Assembly: GCA_016708875.1 (NCBI GenBank)
Contig: JADJFA010000008.1
Span: forward strand, 149,766 to 213,765
Origin: Lewinellaceae bacterium
GTDB taxonomy: Bacteria; Bacteroidota; Bacteroidia; Chitinophagales; Saprospiraceae
DNA: 64,000 nt
Direction of reading: 5' to 3'
A program made the translations under genes and the position numbers. A model generated the notes under the pieces. The model worked only from the letters and a program-made list of their open reading frames with translations. It ran no database searches and had not been told where the DNA came from. Shown here piece by piece: positions 56,481 to 64,000 of this stretch. How positions within the stretch are numbered: the first letter of the stretch is position 1; each line of letters opens with the position of its first letter.

Positions 56481-56850
56481 ATGCAAGTTCCAATTCAAGG
56501 CTACCGTGAAAATGGTGCAATAGGCGCAATTCTGGACGAATATGAACGTGCGTTTATTGACTTGAAAAAGGTCATTTCCAGGGTCCAGGATCAGGAACTA
56601 ATTGCTATTGCCGACGCGGAAACTACCGATCCAGATTGCAGATCCATCCAGTCCGTGTTAACGCATGTAGTGCGATCGGCTTTCGGCTATGCGACCTACG
56701 TTGGAATCTTTTGAAGCCGAACAAAAAATGCGTGTCCGTTGGGGACAATTATATGATGTCGAACAGATTATGGAGCATGCCATCGTGCACATTCTGCGGC
56801 ATAGGCGACAAATTGAACGGTTTTTGTTGAAGTTGCGCAAGCAACCCTGA
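56481..56850 (+). pseudogene. DinB-family protein, frameshifted and shortened
   Basis: The N-terminal part (GYRENGAIGAILDEYERAFI ... CRSIQSVLTHVVRSAFGYAT) is in one frame and ends at about 56714. The C-terminal part (EAEQKMRVRWGQLYDVEQIM ... HAIVHILRHRRQIERFLLKL) is in another. Together they give about 120 residues, while relatives have about 165: the piece between GYATYV and the SFEAEQK block is missing. The conserved metal-binding His residues (THVV, EHAIVH) are present. Either an internal deletion with frameshift, or a local collapse in assembly. Confidence 0.7.
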
Positions 56851-56947
56851 GGTTTGATAGATACTTGCTGGTTCAGCCGAATAGCAACATGAACATTTTT
56901 TTTAGAAAAAATGTTTCATGAAAATATTTATTAAACACAATTTGTTT

Positions 56948-56955
56948 TATTTTTG
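56948..56955 (+). promoter_or_regulatory. Putative -7 box (TATTTTTG)
   Basis: TATTTTTG fits TAnnTTTG and lies 47 bases upstream of the zinc-ribbon gene start at 57003. AT-rich upstream sequence; a -33 TTTG is not clear. Confidence 0.4.
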
Positions 56956-57002
56956 CAGTCCCAACAGACTGTTCCAAAAAAATAAGCAAATTCAATTCAG
57001 CA

Positions 57003-57821
57003 ATGAATCTCTGTCCAAATTGCGCAGCTGACATCATTCCCGGCTCCAAATTCTGCAATCGCTGCGGCGACAAAGTAGCAGAGCGGATGAAACCTTGCCC
57101 GGCTTGTGAGGAGCAAAGCCCGCTGGCATCGGTGTTTTGTCACCATTGTGGCTTCCATTTTGAAGGTCGGCATAGAGGCGTGGAGGAACGGCGTTACGAG
57201 CCGATATACGCACTCGATTTCGACCCGGATACACTCACAGAACAAGTCAAAGCCTTGTTTTTCAGGAGTTTGCGTTGCAGGGTGGAGGAGGAACACGATG
57301 TAAACAAGTACAGCGATTATGTAGAACGGTTTTACCAATCTCGCTTCCGGGAAATTTACGAACTACGTGCCGAGCAAATTGGGGAAGACGTTCTCATTCA
57401 GTGGGAGCGCTTTGGCAGCGAGGGTTTGCCTGAAATTGACCAGCGCATCGGACGATCTTTTGAGGGATTACTCGATTTTTTTATCATCCAATATTGCCCT
57501 GACTTAAATGGTGTGATATTACCACCCGCCATCCTGAAGTACGAAAAAGCACAGCCAGGCAAAACAGACCTCTGGTTGATGATTCAGGATTTCCTCGATT
57601 TTGAGCGGGAGCAGGAAGTATTTCACTTCGATTTTATTTCCATGCGTGCAGATTTGCTAACAAATGCCTGCAAAAACTATCTTTTTGCAGAAAGGAAAGA
57701 GAAGGTTTTCTTTATCTGCGACCTTTCCCTGAAGGGCACTTGTAAAGAGGGTTTTGCCATGACCGACCGGGGCATTTACTGGCGGGCGCCCTTTGATAAG
57801 GCGCGTAAATTGCTTTTTTAG
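57003..57821 (+). CDS. Zinc-ribbon domain protein
   Basis: 272 residues. Two N-terminal zinc ribbons: CPNCAADIIPGSKFCNRCG and CPACEEQSPLASVFCHHCG, four CxxC pairs in total. A long alpha/beta region follows, with ALDFDPDTLTEQVKALFFRS, a block LPEIDQRIGRSFEGLLDFFI and, near the end, the strand pair KVFFICDLSLKGTCKEGFAM and DRGIYWRAPF. That last block resembles PH-like or short C-terminal domains of zinc-ribbon proteins. The frame stays open for about 65 codons after the TAG at 57819-57821, with sensible residues (DIKEIKRHKDWLTINGHFF), so the stop may be an error and the protein longer. Function unknown. Confidence 0.8.
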   Translation: MNLCPNCAADIIPGSKFCNRCGDKVAERMKPCPACEEQSPLASVFCHHCGFHFEGRHRGVEERRYEPIYALDFDPDTLTEQVKALFFRSLRCRVEEEHDVNKYSDYVERFYQSRFREIYELRAEQIGEDVLIQWERFGSEGLPEIDQRIGRSFEGLLDFFIIQYCPDLNGVILPPAILKYEKAQPGKTDLWLMIQDFLDFEREQEVFHFDFISMRADLLTNACKNYLFAERKEKVFFICDLSLKGTCKEGFAMTDRGIYWRAPFDKARKLLF

Positions 57822-58015
57822 GACATAAAAGAAATAAAGCGGCACAAAGACTGGCTCACGATCAATGGGCATTTTTTCACAGCGAATCTGTCGCTCAACC
57901 TCAAACTTTTCAAATTGCTCAAGAAATTACGCGGGTGGCATCAGCCAGCTTCCAAACCTAAAATGGCTGCGGAAATGCATGTCTGAAACTTTTTAAAATT
58001 TTACTCAGTTTAGGA

Positions 58016-58048
58016 CTTGGGTAATTTGATAATGGACTGCTATCTTTG
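58016..58048 (+). promoter_or_regulatory. Promoter of the tRNA-His gene
   Basis: CTTG at 58016-58019, a 21-base spacer and TATCTTTG at 58041-58048, 19 bases before the tRNA. Both boxes fit the Bacteroidota TTTG / TAnnTTTG pattern. Confidence 0.55.
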
Positions 58049-58067
58049 CACCCGCTTATAGCAAAAT

Positions 58068-58144
58068 GGAGGTTGTAGCTCAGTTGGTTAGAGCGTCGGT
58101 TTGTGGTTCCGAAGGTCGGGGGTTCGAGACCCCTCATCCTCCCA
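58068..58144 (+). tRNA. tRNA-His (anticodon GTG)
   Basis: Full cloverleaf. G-1 (58068) is opposite C73 (58142), the tRNA-His signature. The D arm starts TAGCTCAGTTGG. The anticodon loop is TTGTGGT with GTG, and the T arm GGGGGTTCGAGACCCCT. One mismatch each in the acceptor stem (T5/T68) and anticodon stem (T31/T39) may be natural or consensus errors. The 3' CCA is not fully encoded. Confidence 0.93.
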
Positions 58145-58214
58145 GATAACGGGATTGGTCGCCAGATCAATCCCGTTTGTTATTTTTATCTGTTGGTTTA
58201 CTTAAAGAATTACA

Positions 58215-58853
58215 ATGAAAATTTTCCTCTTGTTGGTTTATACGCTGTTAACCTCAAGCATTTTTGCGCAAGAGCAAGACACTTGCTATTGCTATATTCA
58301 AAAAAAGCATTTCCCGCTACCGTCACTAATTTATGAAAACAAGGCAGATACGATTGTAAAAATTTACCATAAAAATCTTGGCCTGGTTGATTGCAGCTTG
58401 CTCAACATGGCTTCATTTGAAAATGCAAATCGCACGGATACGATCAGCTTGGAAAAGTCACTCGATAAAGTGCTGGACGAAAACGACCATTTGGTCAAGC
58501 CGGAAAAATTTATGCCTTTAAGATTGAAAGATTATGGAAAAGCTTCTGACATAATCTTGTTCGAAAAGCGGATAGATTTTATGGGAGATAAAGCTCCAGA
58601 CAAAATGGAGATCAGGACAAGACATTATGAAAACAGGGATCAGAAGCCTTATGAACTTCATCTTTATGAAAACAAATCCGGCAAACTTGTCCTTTTATTT
58701 CCCAATATTCTACTTTGGGAAAAACCATTAAAAATGTATATTTCCAATGTTAGGTATATGAATAGGGCGACTCTGATGTTTATCTGCGAAAGTGAAGACC
58801 CGGAGCATTCGCAATCCCTTTATTTGGTTTCAGCATATGTAATGAAAAACTAA
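58215..58853 (+). CDS. Secreted hypothetical protein
   Basis: 212 residues with a signal peptide (MKIFLLLVYTLLTSSIFAQ). No recognised domain. Contains CYCYIQKKHFPLPSLIYENK near the N-terminus and a beta-like region (KLVLLFPNILLWEKPLKMYI) near the end. Rightward, 73 bases after tRNA-His, AT-rich compared with neighbours. Confidence 0.72.
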   Translation: MKIFLLLVYTLLTSSIFAQEQDTCYCYIQKKHFPLPSLIYENKADTIVKIYHKNLGLVDCSLLNMASFENANRTDTISLEKSLDKVLDENDHLVKPEKFMPLRLKDYGKASDIILFEKRIDFMGDKAPDKMEIRTRHYENRDQKPYELHLYENKSGKLVLLFPNILLWEKPLKMYISNVRYMNRATLMFICESEDPEHSQSLYLVSAYVMKN

Positions 58854-58890
58854 AGCAACATGCTATTAAATTTATCCTGCCACCTATCCC

Positions 58891-60038
58891 CTATTTTTCC
58901 AAAACCTTCACCTCCACCCGCTGGTTCGCGCGATCGGCTTCTTTGGAAATAGCATTGACCTGTGGCTGGGATTTTCCGTAGCCTTTATATGTTACACGAT
59001 CAACCGCTATGCCGTTGTCAGTTAAGTAACGCATCACGGACCGCGCGCGGTTTGCCGATAGCTCAGCGGCGAAGTCCTCTTTGGGACGCAGGTTGGTATG
59101 GCCGCCGATTTCGATTTTCAGACTTGGATGGCGTTTCATAAACATCGCTAGCGCGATGAGGGTGCGGTATGACGTGGAGTCAAGATGGTAGTCGTTGACC
59201 TTGAAGTACACGTGGCCGAGCTCGAGAATGCTGCCAACCTGCAATTTTTCAATCTCGGGATCTCGACCCGCTTCGAAGACGGTTTTAGTCGGTTTACCCG
59301 CTTTACCTGCCGTAGCTTCAGCGGAGGCGGGTGTTTGGACTTTTGCCTTGGGGGCAGCTTTCGATTTCCTTTTCACTGTTGTTGCCACGAGCGGCGGCGG
59401 TGCAGCAAATTCGATCACAATCTTGGCACTCAAGTAGGCATGGTTGCCATCGAAGGCCAGGCTTACGACCTCAGCAAGAATCGTGTTGTTGACATTGGCA
59501 AAAAAGTAATCCGTTACATCGTATGTGTAGATTCTGTTGTACTTGAAGCCAGTTACGCTGCGAAACAGAAACCAATCGTCGTACCCGTCCTTCAACTTCC
59601 CATCGCGTTTGTCGACACTGACCAGCCGCTTGTTGATATAGACCCGAGCAACGTCATCGCAATTCACCTCTAATGTGATCTTATGGATCGGATCAGCGCC
59701 GAGTTGTACATTCTTGCGAAACTGGTAGGTTTCCCCTTCTCCATCGGCCCTGTGGTTTCGCCAGATTGGTACAGTCCCAGGAATAATCGTCGAACGCTCG
59801 TTATATTTTGCAATTCACCGCCTTGAATGTCCCTCCGTGCAGCGGCGACGTTGCTGAGGCAGCCTGCTCCGCCGACAAGGATATTCACCAAACTTTCTGT
59901 TGGCCACGACCTCCCAGCGTTGTCGGTCACGATGGTAATGGGCGGTTTGATCGTTTGTTGGTTGGTTGCTGTAACAGAGCCGGTTGTGAGGAAAAAAGTG
60001 GCAACGAGGGCAACCGTGATAAAGCGGAAATGGGTCAT
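58891..60038 (-). CDS. OmpA-family protein with repeat-derived linker (one frameshift)
   Basis: About 380 residues. Signal peptide (FRFITVALVATFFLTTGSVT), then a domain with WPTESLVNILVGGAGCLSNV. A break near 59805 restores STIIPGTVPIWRNHRADGEG in frame. A middle beta domain follows (CDDVARVYINKRLVSVDKRD, NRIYTYDVTDYFFANVNNTI). The linker contains TPASAEATAGKAGKPTKT, encoded by a GC-rich palindrome element. The C-terminal OmpA peptidoglycan-binding domain has LKIEIGGHTNLRPKEDFAAE, LSANRARSVMRYLTDNGI and YGKSQPQV ... NQRVEVKVLE. It anchors an outer-membrane or periplasmic function to murein. Confidence 0.82.
59296..59332. repeat. GC-rich palindrome inside the OmpA-like gene
   Basis: ACCCGCTTTACCTGCCGTAG to GGAGGCGGGT at 59332, in frame, encoding PASAEATAGKAGK in the linker before the OmpA domain. 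Same family as the intergenic palindromes at 31347, 36892 and 41759. Confidence 0.75.
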
Positions 60039-60178
60039 GTGCCGTTGTGTAGGATGTTCTTGTTGTGCAGATCAGTAAATGAGCGGCAAAAGTAAGATTA
60101 TTTCAAATAACTTTGCATTTCAAAGTGTATTTATTTTAGACCCTCATCCCGACTTCGCTTCACCGCAGTTTCAGCATC

Positions 60179-60214
60179 AAAAAACGGTGTCCCGTTACCG
60201 AAACACCGTTTTTT
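60179..60214 (-). terminator. Bidirectional-looking hairpin after the DUF1573 gene
   Basis: AAAAAACGGTGT and ACACCGTTTTTT pair perfectly around CCCGTTACCGAA. It lies 23 bases beyond the leftward DUF1573 stop and, on that strand, ends in a T run. It also separates that gene from the OmpA-like gene downstream. Confidence 0.8.
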
Positions 60215-60237
60215 CACATTGAAAAGTCCAATTAGTC

Positions 60238-60732
60238 CTACCGCTTCACCGGATTCACCATTCCCTTTAAAAGCACCTTTGTGTCGTTTGGATAGGTATT
60301 CGCCGTAACAGTGATGGATTTTTTCTGCTCCAGGGTTTTACCTTCCGTATTGAATTTTGCCGTGATTTCACCAGTCCCCCCAGGCGGAATCGGCTCTTCC
60401 GGCCACTCAGGCACCGTGCAACCACAGGAGGAGCGGCATTTCAAAATCGTGAGCGGTACCTTGCCCGTGTTGGTGAATTTGAATGTGTGTGCTACTACAT
60501 CCCCTTCGTTTACGGTGCCAAAATCAAACGCAGCCAGCTCAAAAGTAATTCGAGCCAGTAGATTGGTGTCCAATGGCATGTTGGCCGTGGCTGGATTGCG
60601 GACCAATTCACTGTTAGGGCCACCTTTGCGAATTTCCTGCGCACTACCAGAGTCATTTTGACAGGAAGTCCAGGCAAAGGCGGTCATTATAAGCAAAAAG
60701 AGCGTCTCTTTCATAAATTGAATGTTTTTCAT
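60238..60732 (-). CDS. DUF1573 lipoprotein
   Basis: 164 residues with a lipoprotein signal (TLFLLIMTAFAWTSC); ATG 60732 or 60714 could be the start. The DUF1573 domain has FDFGTVNEGDVVAHTFKFTN, LKCRSSCGCTVPEWPEEPIP and GEITAKFNTEGK, the SCGCT motif being the family hallmark. Such Ig-like proteins of Bacteroidota are surface-exposed or periplasmic, function unproven. Confidence 0.9.
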   Translation of the reverse strand: MKNIQFMKETLFLLIMTAFAWTSCQNDSGSAQEIRKGGPNSELVRNPATANMPLDTNLLARITFELAAFDFGTVNEGDVVAHTFKFTNTGKVPLTILKCRSSCGCTVPEWPEEPIPPGGTGEITAKFNTEGKTLEQKKSITVTANTYPNDTKVLLKGMVNPVKR

Positions 60733-60781
60733 GTGAATTCCTCCGTTATAATATGTGGAAGGGTCACAAAGGTAACTCGGC

Positions 60782-60789
60782 TATCTTTG
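60782..60789 (+). promoter_or_regulatory. Putative -7 box (TATCTTTG) of aroK
   Basis: TATCTTTG, identical to the box of the tRNA-His promoter, 27 bases before the aroK ATG at 60817. The region is shared with the divergent DUF1573 gene. Confidence 0.5.
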
Positions 60790-60816
60790 CATTTAAACGG
60801 CTCTGCGTCAAATGAT

Positions 60817-61341
60817 ATGCAAACCAGGCAACACATCTTTCTCATCGGTTTTATGGGCTGCGGCAAAACCTATTGGGGGCAGGTTTTGGCCAAAAAATTG
60901 GGTTTGCCTTTCCATGACCTTGATGATCTGATTGCCACACGTTCAGGGAAAAGCATTGCCGAAATTTTTACCGAAGATGGCGAGCCTGGCTTTCGACAAT
61001 TGGAACACGACACCTTGCAGACGCTTGCAGATTCGCCCCCTTCCGTTATCGCAACGGGTGGTGGAACGCCTTGTTTTTTTGATAACATGGAATGGATGAA
61101 TGCTTGTGGGACAACTATTTATTTGAGTACGCCCTCTACCCTATTGGCAGAGCGTTTACGCCATGAAAAAGAGATTCGGCCTTTGCTTCACTTGGTGAAC
61201 AATGTTGATCTCCAGCGTTTTATTGAAAACAAAGTGAAGGAACGAGCGCCTTTTTACCTAAAGGCAAATATCGTTTTAGAGCAAATTGAGCCACTGAGTC
61301 AGTTTTTTGAGCAAATGTGTAAGCGCATTTCCGAAGTTTAA
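60817..61341 (+). CDS. aroK: Shikimate kinase
   Basis: 174 residues from ATG 60817 (MQTRQHIFLIGFMGCGKTYW). Walker A GFMGCGKTYWG, shikimate-binding DLDDLIATRSGKSIAEIF, EPGFRQLEHDTL, GGGTPCF and the lid RPLLHL are all visible. It phosphorylates shikimate in aromatic amino-acid synthesis. A long upstream extension of the frame overlaps the divergent gene and is rejected. Confidence 0.94.
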   Translation: MQTRQHIFLIGFMGCGKTYWGQVLAKKLGLPFHDLDDLIATRSGKSIAEIFTEDGEPGFRQLEHDTLQTLADSPPSVIATGGGTPCFFDNMEWMNACGTTIYLSTPSTLLAERLRHEKEIRPLLHLVNNVDLQRFIENKVKERAPFYLKANIVLEQIEPLSQFFEQMCKRISEV

Positions 61342-61381
61342 CAATGTCTGTTTTTAACAAATAATCACATTTTTTTATTAG

Positions 61382-64000
61382 ATGAAAAAGATCCTTTTTA
61401 CCGCTTTTGGGGTGCTTTCTATTGCCCTGAACCTTAGCGCTCAATGGAAAATCATTGATAATTGGGGCACAGCCCCAGTAAATAGAATTGAAAAAAGCAA
61501 TGATGGAATGCTGTACGCGGCGAGTGACATTGGTTTTTTTTCGCAGCGCTGACCAAGGCCTGCATTGGGAAAAAATTACTACTCCTGTTACAACCAGTTT
61601 TCGCCAATTGGCCATAAAAGATGATATTCTCTATATTGTTGGGTGGTCTGGATACGACAGGCTGTGGGAAAGCAAGAATTCCGGAGTGAGTTGGCAAGAA
61701 ATCGCGATGCCGCCTGCGGTAATTTTGAATGAAAATTATGTGTACAGTTTCGAAACTGCCGGGCCTTACCTGTTTGTGGTAGCCAATACGGGTATTCTTA
61801 GACGGGATGTGAATGGAGGCAGTTGGGTAAATGTTCAGGCGCCTTTGCCTTCTGAAGTAACGGATGTGGCCGTAGAAGGCGATCTGATTTGGGCTGCCCA
61901 ACAGTCAGATTCGCTCTATCAATCGCTCGATTTTGGTCAAACTTGGTTGGCCAAGCCCATCATTCCTTCTTTTACCCCGCACAGTTTGGCAGTGAACGGC
62001 CAGACCATTATTTGTATGGCAAAAAAGGATTACCAGATAAAATCAACGGCTGTTTCCCTGAATGGAGGACTACAATGGCAGATTGTTTCAACCCCTGAAG
62101 TTTTTGAAAATATAGATTATGGTGCTGGCCGTTTTTTTGCACGTGCTGTTACCGGAAAAACATGGAGTTCGGCCAATGGACTGAGTTGGCAACAATTTTT
62201 CCCTACCAGTAGCCCATTCTCCTGGGGCGCCATGGTAGAACAGAATGGAATTTGGATGATGACCTCTGGAAGCGGCGTTTTGCGCTCAGTAGATATGGGC
62301 GCGAACTGGGTGCTCTCCAACACTGGTCTTGGCAATCACCCTGGAAATGTCGCAGTGCGTAATGATATGCTGATGGCCAACAACAAGCACTTTTCCGTTG
62401 ATGATGGTGCTACCTGGGTCGTCCCTACTTATCCTGAGGGTCTTTTTCCGCCTTATGGAAATATAACAACCAATATTATGCACAGACAGACGGAGGAGCA
62501 GGGCTTTTCAGGCAAACAGCAGCTTCTCCAAGTGGACTCCAAGTGCTGCCCCTGATTCACTGCAACTGTCTGGGGGCAGCGGGACTGGTTCAAATGGGGG
62601 AATACGCTATTTTCTACTTCTGCAACTACAACGGAAATAGGAAAAGTATTTCGATCCGATGATGGCGGATTCCATTGGCAAATGGTGTATCAGGAACCTC
62701 TGGCCAATACGGAATTTTCTTTGCTCCGCGCGCATGGGGATAGTATGCTGATTGGAGTAAGCGACCCTTATGCTAAAGTGTATTTAAAGTCTACTAATGG
62801 CGGCGTTTCCTGGAGCTCTTTGGCCAATGGCTCTCTGGATGGCAGCTCTTCTTTTAAACTCACTTCCGTCAATGGCATACTATACACCCTTAAGAATGCT
62901 GCAAATTTTTATCCCAGAGTAATTCGTTCGATTGATGGGGGGATACTGGCAAAGTATAAGTCAAAACGTGATCAGTCCTGTTCAGCAGAATTTTTTCCTG
63001 ATTTACGATTATACAGTAAAAGACTCTTTCGTTTTTGTTTATTCCGGAATTGGGCGGTAAAGACCGTTTGTTTGTATCCGTCAGCGGCACCGATGCCTGG
63101 TCCGATTTTACCGGAGATCTCGACCCGAACACCGTGGATATCACCAGCCTCAGGGCTACGGACAAATACATTTACTTTACCAATATACTGAACGGCAAAC
63201 TGTGGCAGCGTCCATTCATTGATGTGTTACGCAATCCAGTTTCGGGCCGGGTCTGGTACGATCTCAACAATAACGGTATTCAAGGTCCGACAGAAGGTGC
63301 ATATCCAAATATTGTACTGAAAACCCACCCTGGTCAGCGATTGGCAATGTGCAATTCACTGGGCCGGTTTACCTTAGTGGACGGGACCGTAGGTGACACT
63401 TTGCGACCTGTGTTGCCTTCTCCCTTGTTGGCATCCGATCCTGCTTATGGAGTGATTGACAGCTCGCTTAATCCTCTAAGTTTTCGGATTTATTGGAATC
63501 CTCCTGTAAGCGACTTGAGGGGGACGGCTACTCCTTTGTCTGATTTCTTGAGCGGGCTACCGGTGGCTACGGTATTTACGCTCAGCAATGTAGGAGCAGA
63601 TACATTGTCTGGAGTGCTCCAAGTAGTTTTGGATGAGAATCTGGATCTAATTTCTACCACCCCTGACTCCAGTTCATTTAACGGCACAAACCTCCTTACA
63701 TGGCAATTTGCCGATTTGAAGCCCTTGGAGAAACGTAATTTCCAGGCCTTACTCCGTGTAAAACTATTACTGCCTAGTACGCCCATTGCCATTATTGCCC
63801 AAGCACCCATTGTGGATGACATAACCCCAAAAAACAATATAGACACCTTGTTGCGTATAGTTCTTGGCTCATTTGATCCCAACGACAAACAAGTTGATCG
63901 GGCGATACTCCGTTCCGATGAAGTGCTTTATAAGCCTGAACTGACTTATACTATTCGGTTTCAAAACACGGGCAACTATCCAGCCTTTAGGGTCAGATTG
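61382..64000 (+). CDS. Secreted repeat protein, probable T9SS cargo (partial, three frameshifts)
   Basis: Starts at ATG 61382 (MKKILFTAFGVLSIALNLSA, signal peptide) and runs off the right edge. The N-terminal two thirds are BNR/sortilin-like propeller blades (RSADQGLHWEKITTP, SKNSGVSWQEIAMP, SVDMGANWVLSNTG, STNGGVSWSSLANGS). A SdrD-B-like domain follows (VSGRVWYDLNNNGIQGPTEG), then the DUF7619-type end piece (SFDPNDKQVDRAILRSDEVL, LTYTIRFQNTGNYPAFRV), which in Bacteroidota commonly precedes a T9SS sorting domain. Breaks: an extra T in the run 61534-61541, and indels near 62540 and 62940. Confidence 0.82.

Overview
The window looks like a metagenome-derived chromosomal contig from a Bacteroidota member, most likely of the Saprospiria type. 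The signs are SprB-repeat and type IX secretion (T9SS) C-terminal sorting domains, several CarboxypepD-type TonB-dependent receptors (TBDRs), TamL, GLPGLI, DUF1573, a NagB/PIG-L fusion, and TAnnTTTG-type -7 promoter boxes with weak ribosome binding sites. Housekeeping genes (pyrF, ribD, miaE, trmD, aroK, msrA, tRNA-His) lie among surface and secreted protein genes, so this is ordinary chromosome with an accessory island rather than a plasmid or phage.

Layout. 1-4.4 kb: visibly GC-rich; a two-component-type beta-propeller gene and a VIT/vWA protein with a caspase-like tail. 4.8-5.8 kb: an AT-rich pair, RibD-C-like reductase and DUF1801. 5.8-9.3 kb: giant SprB-repeat T9SS protein. 9.45-9.95 kb: a stretch of homopolymer nonsense, probably an assembly artefact. 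10-15.8 kb: esterase, AraC-type signalling protein, LTA-synthase-type sulfatase, ATP-grasp enzyme. 15.9-21.3 kb: a four-gene co-directional island (SIR2-like protein with effector-associated domain, membrane STAND NTPase, secreted coiled-coil/FGE protein, TonB-C/outer-membrane protein). This is the best candidate for a little-described system: a putative trans-envelope sensing and conflict module. 21.3-28.2 kb: NagB-PIG-L, lone PaaC, LD-carboxypeptidase, DUF892, HlyD adaptor. 28.3-36.8 kb: outer-membrane receptors, including one behind a TPP riboswitch. 37-44.8 kb: pyrF-ribD-miaE, an HNH/AP2 protein, DUF4261, the LemA-TPM-TPM cluster and an RNA methyltransferase. 45-56.8 kb: TamL, secreted proteins, a large TBDR, trmD, msrA, DinB. 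57-64 kb: zinc-ribbon protein, tRNA-His, OmpA-like protein, DUF1573, aroK, and a T9SS cargo gene that runs off the end.

Two features cut across the window. (1) About fifteen genes are broken by one-base indels, most of them in short homopolymers and repairable by restoring one base; this points to long-read consensus error, so I annotate them as full-length genes with frameshifts. (2) The gaps between genes hold several families of long, near-perfect dyads (CACAACG-rich, AGGCACAA-rich and others) and a separate small GC-rich palindrome (ACCCGCC...GGCGGGT type). The palindrome has also entered coding sequence, in a TPM signal-peptide region and an OmpA linker. I see no CRISPR array, prophage, transposase or rRNA.
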